Of a DNA stretch of 64,000 nt, positions 8,384 to 17,151 are shown piece by piece. A program made the translations under genes and the position numbers. This DNA comes from Mesorhizobium sp. B2-7-2 (GTDB lineage: Bacteria; Pseudomonadota; Alphaproteobacteria; Rhizobiales; Rhizobiaceae), in contig NZ_VFTZ01000025.1 in the NCBI RefSeq assembly GCF_006440775.1, forward strand, positions 24,375 through 88,374, read 5' to 3'. The notes beneath the pieces were generated by a model, which saw nothing but the letters and a program-made list of their open reading frames with translations, made no database searches and had not been told where the DNA came from. Numbering within the stretch: position 1 is the first letter of the stretch; each line of letters begins with the position of its first letter.

Positions 8384-9484
8384 TCAGCCTCTCAACGCGG
8401 CCGAGATGGCCTCGATCCCGCCGCGCAACTCCGCTTCCGTCGGCCAGCCGAAACCGAGGCGGAAGAAGCGTCTCGGCATCTCGAACCAGTGGCCAGGGCC
8501 GACATAGGTGCCGTATTCCTCCAGCAGCCTGGTATAGAACCTGTCGAGGTCGAAGCCGGCATCGACGTTGAGCCGTGGGAAGCCGACAACGCCGCCTTGC
8601 GGCCGCACCCAGTCGACGAGAGGCTCGCCGTCGATCCAGGATTGAACGATGTCGCGGCGCCTGGCCATTTCCGGCAGCAGCGAGGCGAGGAAGGTATCAC
8701 GGCGTTCGAGCGTGGCGCGGGCGATCGCCTCGTCGATGACGCTGCCGCAGATGCCGATCTGCTCCTTGGCGGCGAGGAAGGTTTCCTGCAATTGCGGATC
8801 GCGGGTCATCAGCCAGCCGATGCGGATGCCCGGAATGCCGAAGGCCTTGGACAGCGAGCAGGCGCTGATGGCGGCGGGGCTGAGCGAGGCCGCCGACGGC
8901 AATCGGGCGCCATAGGAGAGGTCGCGATAGGTCTCGTCGACCAGCAGCCGGCATTTGCGGCTTTCGGCAAGCGCAATCAGCGCGTCGAGGTCGGCGCGTG
9001 TCATCATCGTGCCGGTCGGGTTGTGCGGGCAGGTGACGCTGATCAGTCTGGTGTTCGGCCGCAGCTCTGCCTTCACACGGTCGATGTCGATGGCAAAGCC
9101 CTCGTCGAAATCGAGATCGATATAGGAGATGGCGCAGCCGATCGCCTTCGGTGTCTCGATATTGGTGGCGTAGTTCGGCCGCACGACCACGAGATGGTTG
9201 CCGGCCGACAGAAGCGACGTGGCGATGATGAACAGCGCGCCGGCCGCGCCAGCGGTCACCAGCACATCATCGGACGAAAGACCGCTGTCCTGTCCGGCGA
9301 TCAGCGCCCGCAGTTCCTTGTCGCCGCGATGCTCGCCATATAGCAGCGTGAGATCGGGCAGCGCGAGACCGATGTCGGAGAGTTTCTGGTCTGCTATCGA
9401 GCTTTCGGAAAGGTTGTAGCGGATGCGCTCGTAGCCGTATTCCTCCGGCGCTTCCTTCTCGATCACCATCCTGGCGTAGTTCAT
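8384..9484 (-). CDS. PLP-dependent class I/II aminotransferase
   Basis: The protein of about 366 aa has fold-type I features: a glycine-rich cofactor loop (TAGAAGALF), the substrate-side NPTGT motif near residue 155, an Asp in VDETYRDLSYG, and the Schiff-base lysine in SLSKAFGIPGIRIGW (about residue 219). ATG 9484 is better spaced from AGGGAC than ATG 9490. Length and motif order fit aspartate-aminotransferase-like enzymes, and the substrate is not determined. A palindrome at 9543-9561 lies about 60 bp upstream. Confidence 0.8.
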   Translation of the reverse strand: MNYARMVIEKEAPEEYGYERIRYNLSESSIADQKLSDIGLALPDLTLLYGEHRGDKELRALIAGQDSGLSSDDVLVTAGAAGALFIIATSLLSAGNHLVVVRPNYATNIETPKAIGCAISYIDLDFDEGFAIDIDRVKAELRPNTRLISVTCPHNPTGTMMTRADLDALIALAESRKCRLLVDETYRDLSYGARLPSAASLSPAAISACSLSKAFGIPGIRIGWLMTRDPQLQETFLAAKEQIGICGSVIDEAIARATLERRDTFLASLLPEMARRRDIVQSWIDGEPLVDWVRPQGGVVGFPRLNVDAGFDLDRFYTRLLEEYGTYVGPGHWFEMPRRFFRLGFGWPTEAELRGGIEAISAALRG

Positions 9485-9542
9485 GGCCATGTCCCTGGCG
9501 GTTCATCGTTTTGCGAAAACGAACCGGGCGTCCTGTTTGAGG

Positions 9543-9561
9543 CAATTCCGTACCGGAATTG
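9543..9561. repeat. Short palindrome upstream of the aminotransferase
   Basis: CAATTCCG-TAC-CGGAATTG is a perfect inverted repeat with 8-bp arms and a 3-bp spacer, 59 bp upstream of the aminotransferase start. It may be an operator. The CAATTCCGG core also resembles the ends of the dispersed repeats seen at 24903, 42345, 48606 and 50698, so it could be a minimal repeat relic. Confidence 0.5.
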
Positions 9562-9585
9562 TCTTGGTAGAACGGTATCCAAGCC

Positions 9586-9629
9586 ATAAAAGCAGGAAGC
9601 CTGCCAAGGCTGATTCCTCGGCAGGCTTC
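9586..9629 (-). terminator. Rho-independent terminator downstream of mucR
   Basis: Read on the minus strand, GAAGCCTGCC (9629-9620) pairs with GGCAGGCTTC (9605-9596) across a 14-nt loop and is followed by CTGCTTTTAT. The stem is 10 bp and GC-rich. It lies 29 bp after the mucR stop codon. Confidence 0.75.
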
Positions 9630-9657
9630 GCTAAACCATTGGTGCAGGGGCGTTATT

Positions 9658-10119
9658 TCAGGCCGGGGCCTTGGCCTTCCTGCCCCTTGCAGGCTTCGCC
9701 GGCTCCGGTTCGGCCTTGCGGCCGAGGCCGATCGACTTGGCGAGCTGCGAGCGCGAGGCCGCATAGTTGGGAGCGACCATCGGGTAATCCACCGGCAGGC
9801 CCCATTTGGTGCGGTAAGCCTCCGGCGTCAGGCCGAAATGCACGCCGATATGGCGCTTCAGCGATTTGAACTTCTTCCCGTCCTCGAGGCAGATGATGTA
9901 GTCCGGCGTCACCGAACGCCTGGGATTGACGGCGGGGACCGGCGGGGGCGCCGCGGGCTCCACCGGCTGGCTGATCCCGCCGATCGAAGAGGCAACGCTG
10001 GCGATCAGTCCGCCCAGGTCGGAAGCAGGCAGGCGGTTTTTGGCGACATAGGCCGATACGATATGAGCGGTGAGCTCGAGCAGGTCGATTTCCCTGGCTG
10101 TGCTGGTGTCCTCGTCCAC
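9658..10119 (-). CDS. mucR: MucR/Ros-family transcriptional regulator with one zinc ligand changed
   Basis: I use GTG 10119, which has GGAGGGAC seven bases upstream, giving 153 aa; a TTG at 10143 lacks such a site. Residues 72-115 are the prokaryotic zinc-finger region (DYIICLED, KSLKRHIGVHFGLTPEAYRTKWGLP). The finger has Cys77, His90 and His94, but the second cysteine of Ros (C-x2-C) is Asp80 here. Some Mesorhizobium Ros homologues are known to carry such changes and still fold. MucR proteins bind AT-rich sites and control exopolysaccharide, motility, symbiosis or virulence genes, usually repressing themselves. The C-terminus is a Lys/Ala/Pro-rich basic tail. Confidence 0.88.
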   Translation of the reverse strand: MDEDTSTAREIDLLELTAHIVSAYVAKNRLPASDLGGLIASVASSIGGISQPVEPAAPPPVPAVNPRRSVTPDYIICLEDGKKFKSLKRHIGVHFGLTPEAYRTKWGLPVDYPMVAPNYAASRSQLAKSIGLGRKAEPEPAKPARGRKAKAPA

Positions 10120-10287
10120 GTAGTCCCTCCATTTCTGCCGCAAGGTCGCGAAACCGATCCGGTTTTCGCGGTGTAATGTCGAAGCGCTGCGAGCGTTGTT
10201 TGCGAATTCGGGAAGCCGCAGGGGCCGCAGGCCGGCGAATTCCTAGTCGGCAAATCTGCGCGGCGCAACGTTTTGTCGCGTCAATAC

Positions 10288-10328
10288 ACGCTGTTTTGAA
10301 CAATTATACTGAAATGTAACTATATCAG
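10288..10328 (-). promoter_or_regulatory. AT-rich segment upstream of mucR, possible MucR autoregulatory site
   Basis: A 35-40 bp AT-rich stretch with several TpA steps (around TGAACAATTATACTG) stands out in GC-rich DNA between the ROK kinase stop and mucR, about 170 bp upstream of the mucR start. MucR proteins recognise AT-rich targets with TpA steps and autoregulate, so this is a plausible site. No strict motif can be required. Confidence 0.35.
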
Positions 10329-11029
10329 ACGACCAGCGCCTTGTCGCGCCACAGACGAAATCCACCCTCGAAAGCGCGAGTGTTGTCGCCGCGCCGGGAC
10401 TTTTCAGGCAATTGATCGAGCTTGTCGACATTGCCGCCGCCGATCACGACATAGTCAGGCTGCAGGGCGGCGCGAAGCCTGTCGACAACGTCAAAAACAT
10501 ATTTGCGCCACTTCTTCTTCCCGTGCTTCACCAGGCCTCGTTCGCCGACATAATCCTCGAAAGTCGACCCCCTTTTGTAGGGCAGATGGGCGAGCTCCAT
10601 GGGCTGGCCGACATTCTTGATGATCATGGCGGCGCCCAAGCCCGTGCCGAGGCCGAGGAACAGCATGCGGCCGCCGTCATAGCTGCCGATCGCCTGCATC
10701 AGCGCGTCGTTGACGAGCTTCACCGGCTTGCCGAAAGCGGCGGTGAAATCATAGCCGTTCCAGCCCTTGCCGAGATTGAAGGGATCGAGCGAGGGCTTAT
10801 TGTCGCGCACGGGGCCGGGATAACCCATCGAGATGACGTCGTAGTCCAGGCCCTCGGCCAGTTTCCTGACCGACGAGACGACCTGGTCCGGGGTCAGGCT
10901 CGGTCCGGACGCGACGCGGCGCATCTCGCCGCCTGCGCTGGAGAGGATCTTCACATGCGAGCCGCCGACATCGACGGTGAGCACGATCGGATCGCCGGTC
11001 GCCGCCGCTTTCTTTGCTGCCTTCGCCAT
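10325..11029 (-). CDS. ROK-family sugar kinase, polyphosphate-glucokinase-like
   Basis: The 234-aa protein has an actin-like ATPase fold: phosphate-1 motif TVDVGGSHVKI (near residue 22), GYPGPV, KLVNDALMQAIG with the catalytic Asp (about residue 107), the phosphate-2 loop GLGTGLGAAMI, and a late GGGN. The ROK zinc motif (CGCGRxGC) is absent. The KHGKKKWRKYV segment and short length resemble polyphosphate or ATP glucokinases. It is the last gene of the glucoamylase-gnd-zwf operon (17-bp gap), which fits phosphorylation of glucose released by the glucoamylase. The phosphoryl donor cannot be decided from sequence. Confidence 0.75.
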   Translation of the reverse strand: MAKAAKKAAATGDPIVLTVDVGGSHVKILSSAGGEMRRVASGPSLTPDQVVSSVRKLAEGLDYDVISMGYPGPVRDNKPSLDPFNLGKGWNGYDFTAAFGKPVKLVNDALMQAIGSYDGGRMLFLGLGTGLGAAMIIKNVGQPMELAHLPYKRGSTFEDYVGERGLVKHGKKKWRKYVFDVVDRLRAALQPDYVVIGGGNVDKLDQLPEKSRRGDNTRAFEGGFRLWRDKALVV

Positions 11030-11046
11030 CCCGTCCTCCCCGAAAA

Positions 11047-12423
11047 TTATTTGCTCGGATTGATCCAGCCATCGGGTGGGCCGAAGCCGTTCATGGCATC
11101 GGCAGGTCCCCAGGTTTTCGGCGCGTAGATCTGCGGCGCCGTGGTGTCGCCGAGCACCGGACCGACGATGCGCCAGGCAAGCTCGGCCGCGTCCTGCCGG
11201 GTGAAGAGCTGGCCGTTGCCGTTCATGGCGTCGCCGATCAGCCGCTCATAGGGCGGCATGTCGCCCTTGGTGTCGTCGAGCGCGGTCAGCTCCACCTGCT
11301 CGCCGATCATGTCGTCGCCGGCGACCTTGCGCTGGGCGCCGATCGAGATCGCCACCTGCGGGTCGATGCGGAAGCGCACATAATTGGCGTCGCCTGGCTT
11401 GATCGGGTCGAAGACGTCGAGCGGCGGCCGCTTCATACGCACAACCACCTCGGTGGCGTGCACCGGCATGTTCTTGCCGGCGCGGATGAAGAAAGGCACG
11501 TCCCGCCAGCGCCAGGTGTCGACGAAGAAGCGCACCGCGGCGAAGGTCTCGACCGGCGAGTTGGGCCTGACGCCCGGCTCGGCCAGATAGCCGTCGAACT
11601 GGCCGCGCACGACATCGTCCTTGGTCAGCGTGCGGATGGCGCGCAGCACTTGCACCTTCTCGTCGATCAGGTCGTCGGCCGAGCGGCCGACCGGCGGCTC
11701 CATGGCCAAAAGCAACAGGATGTTGAGCAGGTGGTTCTCGATGACATCGCGGATGCAGCCGACATCGTCATAGAATTTGCCGCGGCCCTCGATGCCGAAA
11801 TCCTCGGCCATGGTGATCTGCACGCTCTCGACGAAATTGCGGTTCCAGATCGGCTCGAGGAAGGAGTTGGCGAAGCGGAAATAGAGCAGGTTCTGGATCG
11901 CTTCCTTGCCGAGGTAATGATCGATGCGGAAGATCGACTGCTCGTCGAACACCAGATGCAGCACCCGGTTGAGCCAGCGCGCCGACTGCAGGTCGTGGCC
12001 GAACGGCTTTTCCACCATCAGCCGCGCGCCGCGCGCGGTGCCGGACTGCTCCAGCCCTTGCACGACCGTTTCGAACATGGTCGGGGGAACGGCCATGTAG
12101 TGCAGCGGCCGCTGCGCGGAACCCAGCGCCGTCTTCAGCTTCTCGAAGGTCGCGCCGTCGCAGTAGTCGCCGCTGACATAGCGCAGCAGCGAGGCGAGCT
12201 TGGAAAAGACCTTGTCGTCGACACGGCCAAGCGCGGTGACGATGCCGTCACGCGCACGGTCCACCAGCTTGGGGAGTTCCCAAGGCTCGAAGGCGACGCC
12301 GATCACCGGCTCGCTCAGCGTGCCCTTGGCGACCATCTGGTAGAGCGCCGGGAAAATCTTCTTGTGCGCAAGGTCGCCGGTCGCTCCGAAAAGCACCAGC
12401 GTGTCGGACCTCTCCTGGCTCAT
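11047..12423 (-). CDS. zwf: Glucose-6-phosphate 1-dehydrogenase
   Basis: The protein has 458 aa from ATG 12423, which is preceded by GGGGAGAG. The N-terminal Rossmann motif GATGDLAHKKIFPAL and the substrate/catalytic motif RIDHYLGKEAIQNLL (near residue 160) are diagnostic. It catalyses the first step of the oxidative pentose phosphate and Entner-Doudoroff routes. It is 13 bp downstream of gnd in the same operon. The length is slightly below that of the longer rhizobial Zwf (about 490 aa), so this may be a second, operon-linked isozyme. Confidence 0.93.
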   Translation of the reverse strand: MSQERSDTLVLFGATGDLAHKKIFPALYQMVAKGTLSEPVIGVAFEPWELPKLVDRARDGIVTALGRVDDKVFSKLASLLRYVSGDYCDGATFEKLKTALGSAQRPLHYMAVPPTMFETVVQGLEQSGTARGARLMVEKPFGHDLQSARWLNRVLHLVFDEQSIFRIDHYLGKEAIQNLLYFRFANSFLEPIWNRNFVESVQITMAEDFGIEGRGKFYDDVGCIRDVIENHLLNILLLLAMEPPVGRSADDLIDEKVQVLRAIRTLTKDDVVRGQFDGYLAEPGVRPNSPVETFAAVRFFVDTWRWRDVPFFIRAGKNMPVHATEVVVRMKRPPLDVFDPIKPGDANYVRFRIDPQVAISIGAQRKVAGDDMIGEQVELTALDDTKGDMPPYERLIGDAMNGNGQLFTRQDAAELAWRIVGPVLGDTTAPQIYAPKTWGPADAMNGFGPPDGWINPSK

Positions 12424-12436
12424 GCAGTCTCTCCCC

Positions 12437-13450
12437 TCACGCGCCGGTCTTCGGCTTCTCGACATGGCCGCCGAAGGCATAGCGCATGGCGGACAGAAGC
12501 TTGTCGGCGAATTGCGATTCGCCTTGCGAGGAGAAGCGGTCGAACAGCGCCGAGGACAGCACCGGCGCCGGGACGCCGGTGTCTATCGCCGCTTTGAGCG
12601 TCCAGCGGCCTTCGCCGGAATCGGAAACACGGCCGCCGAACTGGGCAAGCGCCGGATCGTTCTTCAGCGCGCCGGCGGTGAGATCGAGCAGCCAGGAGCC
12701 GATGACGCTGCCGTGCCGCCAGACCTCGGCGACCTGCGGCAGGTCGATGTCGAACTGATAGTATTGCGGATTTTCCAGCGGGCTGGTCTCGGCGTCCGCT
12801 ATCCTGGACCGCTTGCCGGCATTGGCCGACTTCAGGATGTTCATGCCTTCGGCATAGGCGGCCATGACGCCATATTCGATGCCGTTATGCACCATCTTGA
12901 CGAAGTGACCGGCGCCGCTCGGTCCACAATGGAGATAGCCGAAGGGCGCGGTGCCGGCATCCTTGGGCGGGTTGGCGCCCGCATCGGCGCCCGGTGCCAG
13001 CGTGGCGAAGACCGAATCGAGATGCTTCACAGCGTCATCGGGGCCGCCGATCATCAGGCAGTAGCCGCGCTCCAGGCCCCAGACGCCGCCGCTGGTGCCG
13101 ACATCGACGAAGTTGATGCCCTTAACCGCCAGCTTGGCCGCCTGGTCGACGGCATCATGGTAATAGGAATTGCCGCCGTCGATGATGATGTCGCCCGGCT
13201 CCATCAGCGCCGCCACCTGGTCGACGATCCTGCCGGTGATCGCGGCCGGCAGCATCAGCCAGGCGCAGCGCGGCTTGGCGAGCTTGCCGACGAACTCCTC
13301 CAGCGAGGCGGCACCGACCGCGCCGTCCTTGACCCTGCCGGCGACGCTTGCCGAATTGATGTCGTAGACGACGCATTCATGGCCGTCGCGCATCAGGCGC
13401 CGCACCATGTTGGCGCCCATCCTGCCCAGTCCCATCATTCCGATCTGCAT
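12437..13450 (-). CDS. gnd: 6-phosphogluconate dehydrogenase, decarboxylating (short GndA-like form)
   Basis: The protein has 337 aa from ATG 13450. It has the N-terminal NAD(P) motif GLGRMGANM, the substrate motif IIDGGNSYYHDA (near residue 100) and GPSGAGHFVKMVHNGIEYG with the catalytic lysine. At about 330 residues it belongs to the short, dimer-type Gnd group rather than the 470-residue enzymes. It lies between the glucoamylase (50 bp) and zwf (13 bp), which suggests a dedicated oxidative pentose phosphate route for glucose from polymers. Confidence 0.92.
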   Translation of the reverse strand: MQIGMMGLGRMGANMVRRLMRDGHECVVYDINSASVAGRVKDGAVGAASLEEFVGKLAKPRCAWLMLPAAITGRIVDQVAALMEPGDIIIDGGNSYYHDAVDQAAKLAVKGINFVDVGTSGGVWGLERGYCLMIGGPDDAVKHLDSVFATLAPGADAGANPPKDAGTAPFGYLHCGPSGAGHFVKMVHNGIEYGVMAAYAEGMNILKSANAGKRSRIADAETSPLENPQYYQFDIDLPQVAEVWRHGSVIGSWLLDLTAGALKNDPALAQFGGRVSDSGEGRWTLKAAIDTGVPAPVLSSALFDRFSSQGESQFADKLLSAMRYAFGGHVEKPKTGA

Positions 13451-13500
13451 GGTTTCATCCCGATTGCTTGAGGAAGCAGAAGTACAATGGCCCTGCCGGA

Positions 13501-15912
13501 TCACGATTGAGCGTCAATGCCGACGCTGAAGTCGACATTCTCCCAACGCATCGCCTCGGGCCAGAAAAAAGTGAAGACGATGGTGGTTCCCGGCTGCAGG
13601 CGGCTGACGGGCACATCCACCAGATGAATGCCGAACGCATTCTCGGTTGTCTTGCTGTCCTGCACGGTCAGCCATTTGTCGCTGCTCCAATGGACGACGC
13701 CGGGCGCCGACAATTCGACGCGCAGCGCCTTGCCGGCCGGAATGGAGCGGATCTTGTTGTTGAAGCGCCAGATCCGCAGTGGCGAGACCGTCTTGCCCTT
13801 AATGTAGCGTTCGACGCCCTGCGGCGGCAGGTCGAAGACGGCGCCGTCGCGCAGCGAGCGCAACAGCTTGATGTGCTCGGCATGCGCCCAGACCAGCGGC
13901 ATGGCGCTGCCGGACGGTTTGCCCAGCCACAGTTCGCGGTCGGGCATGTCCGGGCGATCCCAGACCTGCTCCGGCAGGAGGCCGCCGACGCCGGCCGAAC
14001 GTTCGAAAGTCTCAAGCAGTTGCGCCGCCCTGTCCCTGCGGCCGGCGGCCAGCTCGTAATGGGCGCGCTCGCCGGCAAGCAGCGGCCACGGCCGCCCCCG
14101 GCCGGTGCCGTCGAAAGGCGCGCCATCCTCGTGCTCGCCATAGCCATCGCCGGTATAGCGGTACCAAAGCGGGCCTTGCGGCAGGTCGCAGCGCAGCTCG
14201 GCGTCGATCGCCTTGACGGTGTTGAGGATGCGCGGGTCGTCCGCGGCCCTCAGCCCGAAGCGGACCAGCGCCAGGGCATCCGGGCTGATGATCGCCTCGG
14301 CGGGCTTGTCGGTGTCGCCCGGCGGCCGGTTCTTGATCGGCACGAAGCCGTCCTTCGGAGACGCGGCGCCACCATTGTCGGGCGGCGCGATGCGGACATA
14401 ATAGCCGTCGGTTCCCGCCCTGGCGCTTGCCTGCGTGCCGGTTACATAGGTCCAGCGCTCGACCTGGTCGTTCCAGCAATCGGCGGTCTCGCGCAGATAG
14501 TTTGCCGGCTCATTTTTGCCGCAGATTTCCAGCATGTCAGCGGCGGCGAGCAGGCCCGCTATTTCCACGGCTAGCGTGAACGGGCTGTAGCCGGCGTCCT
14601 CCTCCCAGCGGTCCTCGCCGGTGACCGGACCGTTGCGCACGACATAGGCGGCGGCGTTCTCGATCATCGCCAGGAAGTCGGCGAGCTTCGACTGCGGCAA
14701 GTGGCCGGCGCGGCGCAAGGCATCGGCAAGCAGCAGCGGAAAGGCGCATTCATCCATCTGGATGCCGGGCCAATAGGCGGTGCCGTCGGACCAGCAATTT
14801 TGCGGCCAGTGGCCGTCCGGCTGCTGGATCGAGCGCAGATAGGCGAGGATCTGCAGCGCCTGCCTGCCATCTCCGGCCGCCAGGAAGCCACCCGCCGTCT
14901 CGACCAGGTCGCGCGGCCAGATGAGGTGATAGCCGCCGAGGTCGTCGTCGCCCTTGTTGAAACCCCAGGGGATCGACAGGCTGGCGACGGCGGCGCCGGG
15001 CCTGGCTACCGACAGATGCGTCGCCAGCACTGCGGTGCTGACGCGGTAGGTGTTCAAACCCGAGGCAGCGTGGCGGTCGAGCTTTTCCAACCCTGCCTGG
15101 AATATCCGCCAGTTGTCGGCATAGGTCTTCGCGGCCGGCTCGAAACCCTGTTGCAGGCTTGCAAGCGCAAGATCGGCGGCTTCCCGGGGCGAAGCGCCGA
15201 AGCCGAGCGCCAGCAAGGCAACCGTCTTGCCGGCCGAAAAGCCGATCTCGCCGGTCAGCGCGACATTGCCGTTTTCGGTTGTATGACAGGAAGGATCGAG
15301 CGCGCCGTTATCGTGCAGTTGCCGCCAGCCGTCGGAAAAGCCGACATAGCCGGCCGAGCAGGCGCCCCAAGGCAAAGAGGAGGCGAGCGCCAGCGAGACA
15401 CCGCGCCCTGTGGCGAAGAGAAGACGCTGCCCCTTGTGCTCGCCGATCCAGGCCGTGTTGCCCATGCCGGCGTTGACGAGGTGCGGCGCAAGCAGCGCGT
15501 AGACGCGATAATCAGCCCCCGTGCCCTTCATCGCGCTGAAATGCACTTCCTGCAGCAGCACGGGTCGTTTCGAATCCGTGACGATGCGCTTCTCGATCCG
15601 GTAAGCGCCGTCGGAGGCGATGTTGGTCAGCCGGTAGCCAGGCACCCCGTCCTCGAAAGGGTCGACGGTGTGGGCCGCATCGCGCTTCTCCTCGGAAAAA
15701 TAACCGTCAGGGCCGGTTACGATCAGCCCTAGGTCGCGCGTGCAGGCGCTGTCGAGGTGCGGGTAATAGATTTCGTTCAGGATGCCGTGGCTGGTGGTGA
15801 ACCAGAGCGGGCTTTTTGCCGAAAGCGCGGTTCCGACGCCACTCTTGGCACTTGACGTCCAGCGCGCCGGAATTCCGGGCGCGCCTTTAGAAACGGTCGG
15901 CGTCACTGCCAT
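13501..15912 (-). CDS. GH15 glucoamylase / glucan 1,4-alpha-glucosidase
   Basis: The 803-aa protein has an N-terminal beta-sandwich domain (from about residue 20, LWFTTSHGILNEIYYP), the (alpha/alpha)6 barrel with SIPWGFNKGDDDLGGYHLIWPRDLVETAGG (about residues 310-340) and GTGRGRPWPLLAGERAHYELA near residue 610, and a C-terminal beta domain. These match bacterial glucoamylases and glucodextranases. No signal peptide is seen, so it should act in the cytoplasm on glycogen or dextrins and release glucose. It heads the operon with gnd, zwf and the ROK kinase. Confidence 0.9.
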   Translation of the reverse strand: MAVTPTVSKGAPGIPARWTSSAKSGVGTALSAKSPLWFTTSHGILNEIYYPHLDSACTRDLGLIVTGPDGYFSEEKRDAAHTVDPFEDGVPGYRLTNIASDGAYRIEKRIVTDSKRPVLLQEVHFSAMKGTGADYRVYALLAPHLVNAGMGNTAWIGEHKGQRLLFATGRGVSLALASSLPWGACSAGYVGFSDGWRQLHDNGALDPSCHTTENGNVALTGEIGFSAGKTVALLALGFGASPREAADLALASLQQGFEPAAKTYADNWRIFQAGLEKLDRHAASGLNTYRVSTAVLATHLSVARPGAAVASLSIPWGFNKGDDDLGGYHLIWPRDLVETAGGFLAAGDGRQALQILAYLRSIQQPDGHWPQNCWSDGTAYWPGIQMDECAFPLLLADALRRAGHLPQSKLADFLAMIENAAAYVVRNGPVTGEDRWEEDAGYSPFTLAVEIAGLLAAADMLEICGKNEPANYLRETADCWNDQVERWTYVTGTQASARAGTDGYYVRIAPPDNGGAASPKDGFVPIKNRPPGDTDKPAEAIISPDALALVRFGLRAADDPRILNTVKAIDAELRCDLPQGPLWYRYTGDGYGEHEDGAPFDGTGRGRPWPLLAGERAHYELAAGRRDRAAQLLETFERSAGVGGLLPEQVWDRPDMPDRELWLGKPSGSAMPLVWAHAEHIKLLRSLRDGAVFDLPPQGVERYIKGKTVSPLRIWRFNNKIRSIPAGKALRVELSAPGVVHWSSDKWLTVQDSKTTENAFGIHLVDVPVSRLQPGTTIVFTFFWPEAMRWENVDFSVGIDAQS

Positions 15913-16094
15913 GCATTGGCCTCCTGCCGCGTTCCTAGACCAGGAGTCGCCGTCTTTTCAATCGTCGCACCGCAAGTTGATCGGGCAGTGCCAATGCTTT
16001 GGAGTTGACAGCTTGCGGTTCCTCTGAATTTGTCTGACAATAGATAAAAAACAGAGATTTCGGGTTAGTAGCAGCAACCTCGGGAGGAACCGAC

Positions 16095-17111
16095 ATGAAG
16101 AAACTGCTCGTATTGAGTGCATTCGCGGCGATGCTCGCCTCGGGCACCGCGCTTGCCGACACCAGCGGCAAGAAGATCGCCTTCTCCAACAATTATGCCG
16201 GCAATTCCTGGCGCCAGGCGATGCTCGACAGCTATGCGATCGTCACCAAGAAGGCGGTCGACGACAAGATTGTCGCCGCGGCCGATGTCTTCACCACCGC
16301 CGACAAGGAAGTGCCGACCCAGGCCGCCCAGGTGCAGAACCTGATCCTGCAGGGCTATGACGCCATCGTCATCAACGCGGCCTCGCCCGATGCGCTCAAT
16401 GGCGCCATCAAACAGGCCTGCGACGCCGGTATTGTGGTCGTCTCCTTCGACGGCACCGTGACCGAGCCCTGCGCCTATCGCGTCGTCGTCGACTTCAAGG
16501 ACATGGGCAAGCAGGAAGTCGAGCAGATGGCCAAATTCCAGCCCAAGGGCGGCAATCTGCTGGAAATCCGCGGTCTCGCCGGCACCTCGATCGACGATGC
16601 CATCCATGCCGGCATCCTCGAAGGCGTCGCCGCCCATCCGGAGTTCAAGATCGTCGGTTCGGTGACGGGCGACTGGGACCAGACGACGGCGCAGAAGGCG
16701 GTGGCGACCATCCTGCCGTCGCTGCCGGATGTCGTCGGCATCGTCGACCAGGGCGGCGACGGCTATGGTGCCGCCCAAGCCTTCGCCGCGGCCGGCAAGC
16801 CGCGTCCGACCATCATCATGGGCAACCGGCAGGACGAGCTGAAGTGGTGGAAGGAGCAGAAGGAGAAGGACGGCTACAAGACCTGGTCGGCCTCGATCGC
16901 GCCCGGCGTGTCGACGCTGGCCTTCTGGGTGGCGCAGCAGGTGCTCGACGGACGCAAGGACATTCCGCACGACCTCCTGGTGCCCTATCTCGCTTTCACC
17001 CAGGACGATTTCGAGGCCGCGCTGCCGAAGATCAAGGAAGGCGGCGTCGCCACGCACGAATACACGCAGGAAGACGCCATCGCCGCCATCAAGGCCAACA
17101 TCAAGCAATAG
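16095..17111 (+). CDS. CUT2-type sugar ABC transporter, periplasmic binding protein
   Basis: The 338-aa protein has a Sec signal peptide (MKKLLVLSAFAAMLASGTALA, cleaved after about residue 21). A periplasmic-binding fold type I like RbsB follows, with KIAFSNNYAGNSWRQAM, YDAIVINAASPDALNGAIKQACDAGIVVVSFD and GNLLEIRGLAGTSIDDAIHAGI. GGGAGG precedes the ATG. It leads a four-gene importer operon with a fused ATPase and two RbsC-like permeases. The sugar is unknown. Confidence 0.88.
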   Translation: MKKLLVLSAFAAMLASGTALADTSGKKIAFSNNYAGNSWRQAMLDSYAIVTKKAVDDKIVAAADVFTTADKEVPTQAAQVQNLILQGYDAIVINAASPDALNGAIKQACDAGIVVVSFDGTVTEPCAYRVVVDFKDMGKQEVEQMAKFQPKGGNLLEIRGLAGTSIDDAIHAGILEGVAAHPEFKIVGSVTGDWDQTTAQKAVATILPSLPDVVGIVDQGGDGYGAAQAFAAAGKPRPTIIMGNRQDELKWWKEQKEKDGYKTWSASIAPGVSTLAFWVAQQVLDGRKDIPHDLLVPYLAFTQDDFEAALPKIKEGGVATHEYTQEDAIAAIKANIKQ

Positions 17112-17151
17112 CGGCGGGGCGTTGCTGCCTGCATCGCCAACCGGGTAAAAG

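Noticed and set aside
11014..12597. Long plus-strand frame (527 codons) opposite zwf
   Set aside because: It is a shadow of zwf. Its product is low-complexity and the minus-strand gene has diagnostic motifs and a ribosome site.
16005..16030. Sigma-70 promoter TTGACA before the CUT2 binding-protein gene
   Set aside because: A TTGACA occurs, but no good -10 box at 16-18 bp was found, so it is left out of the features.
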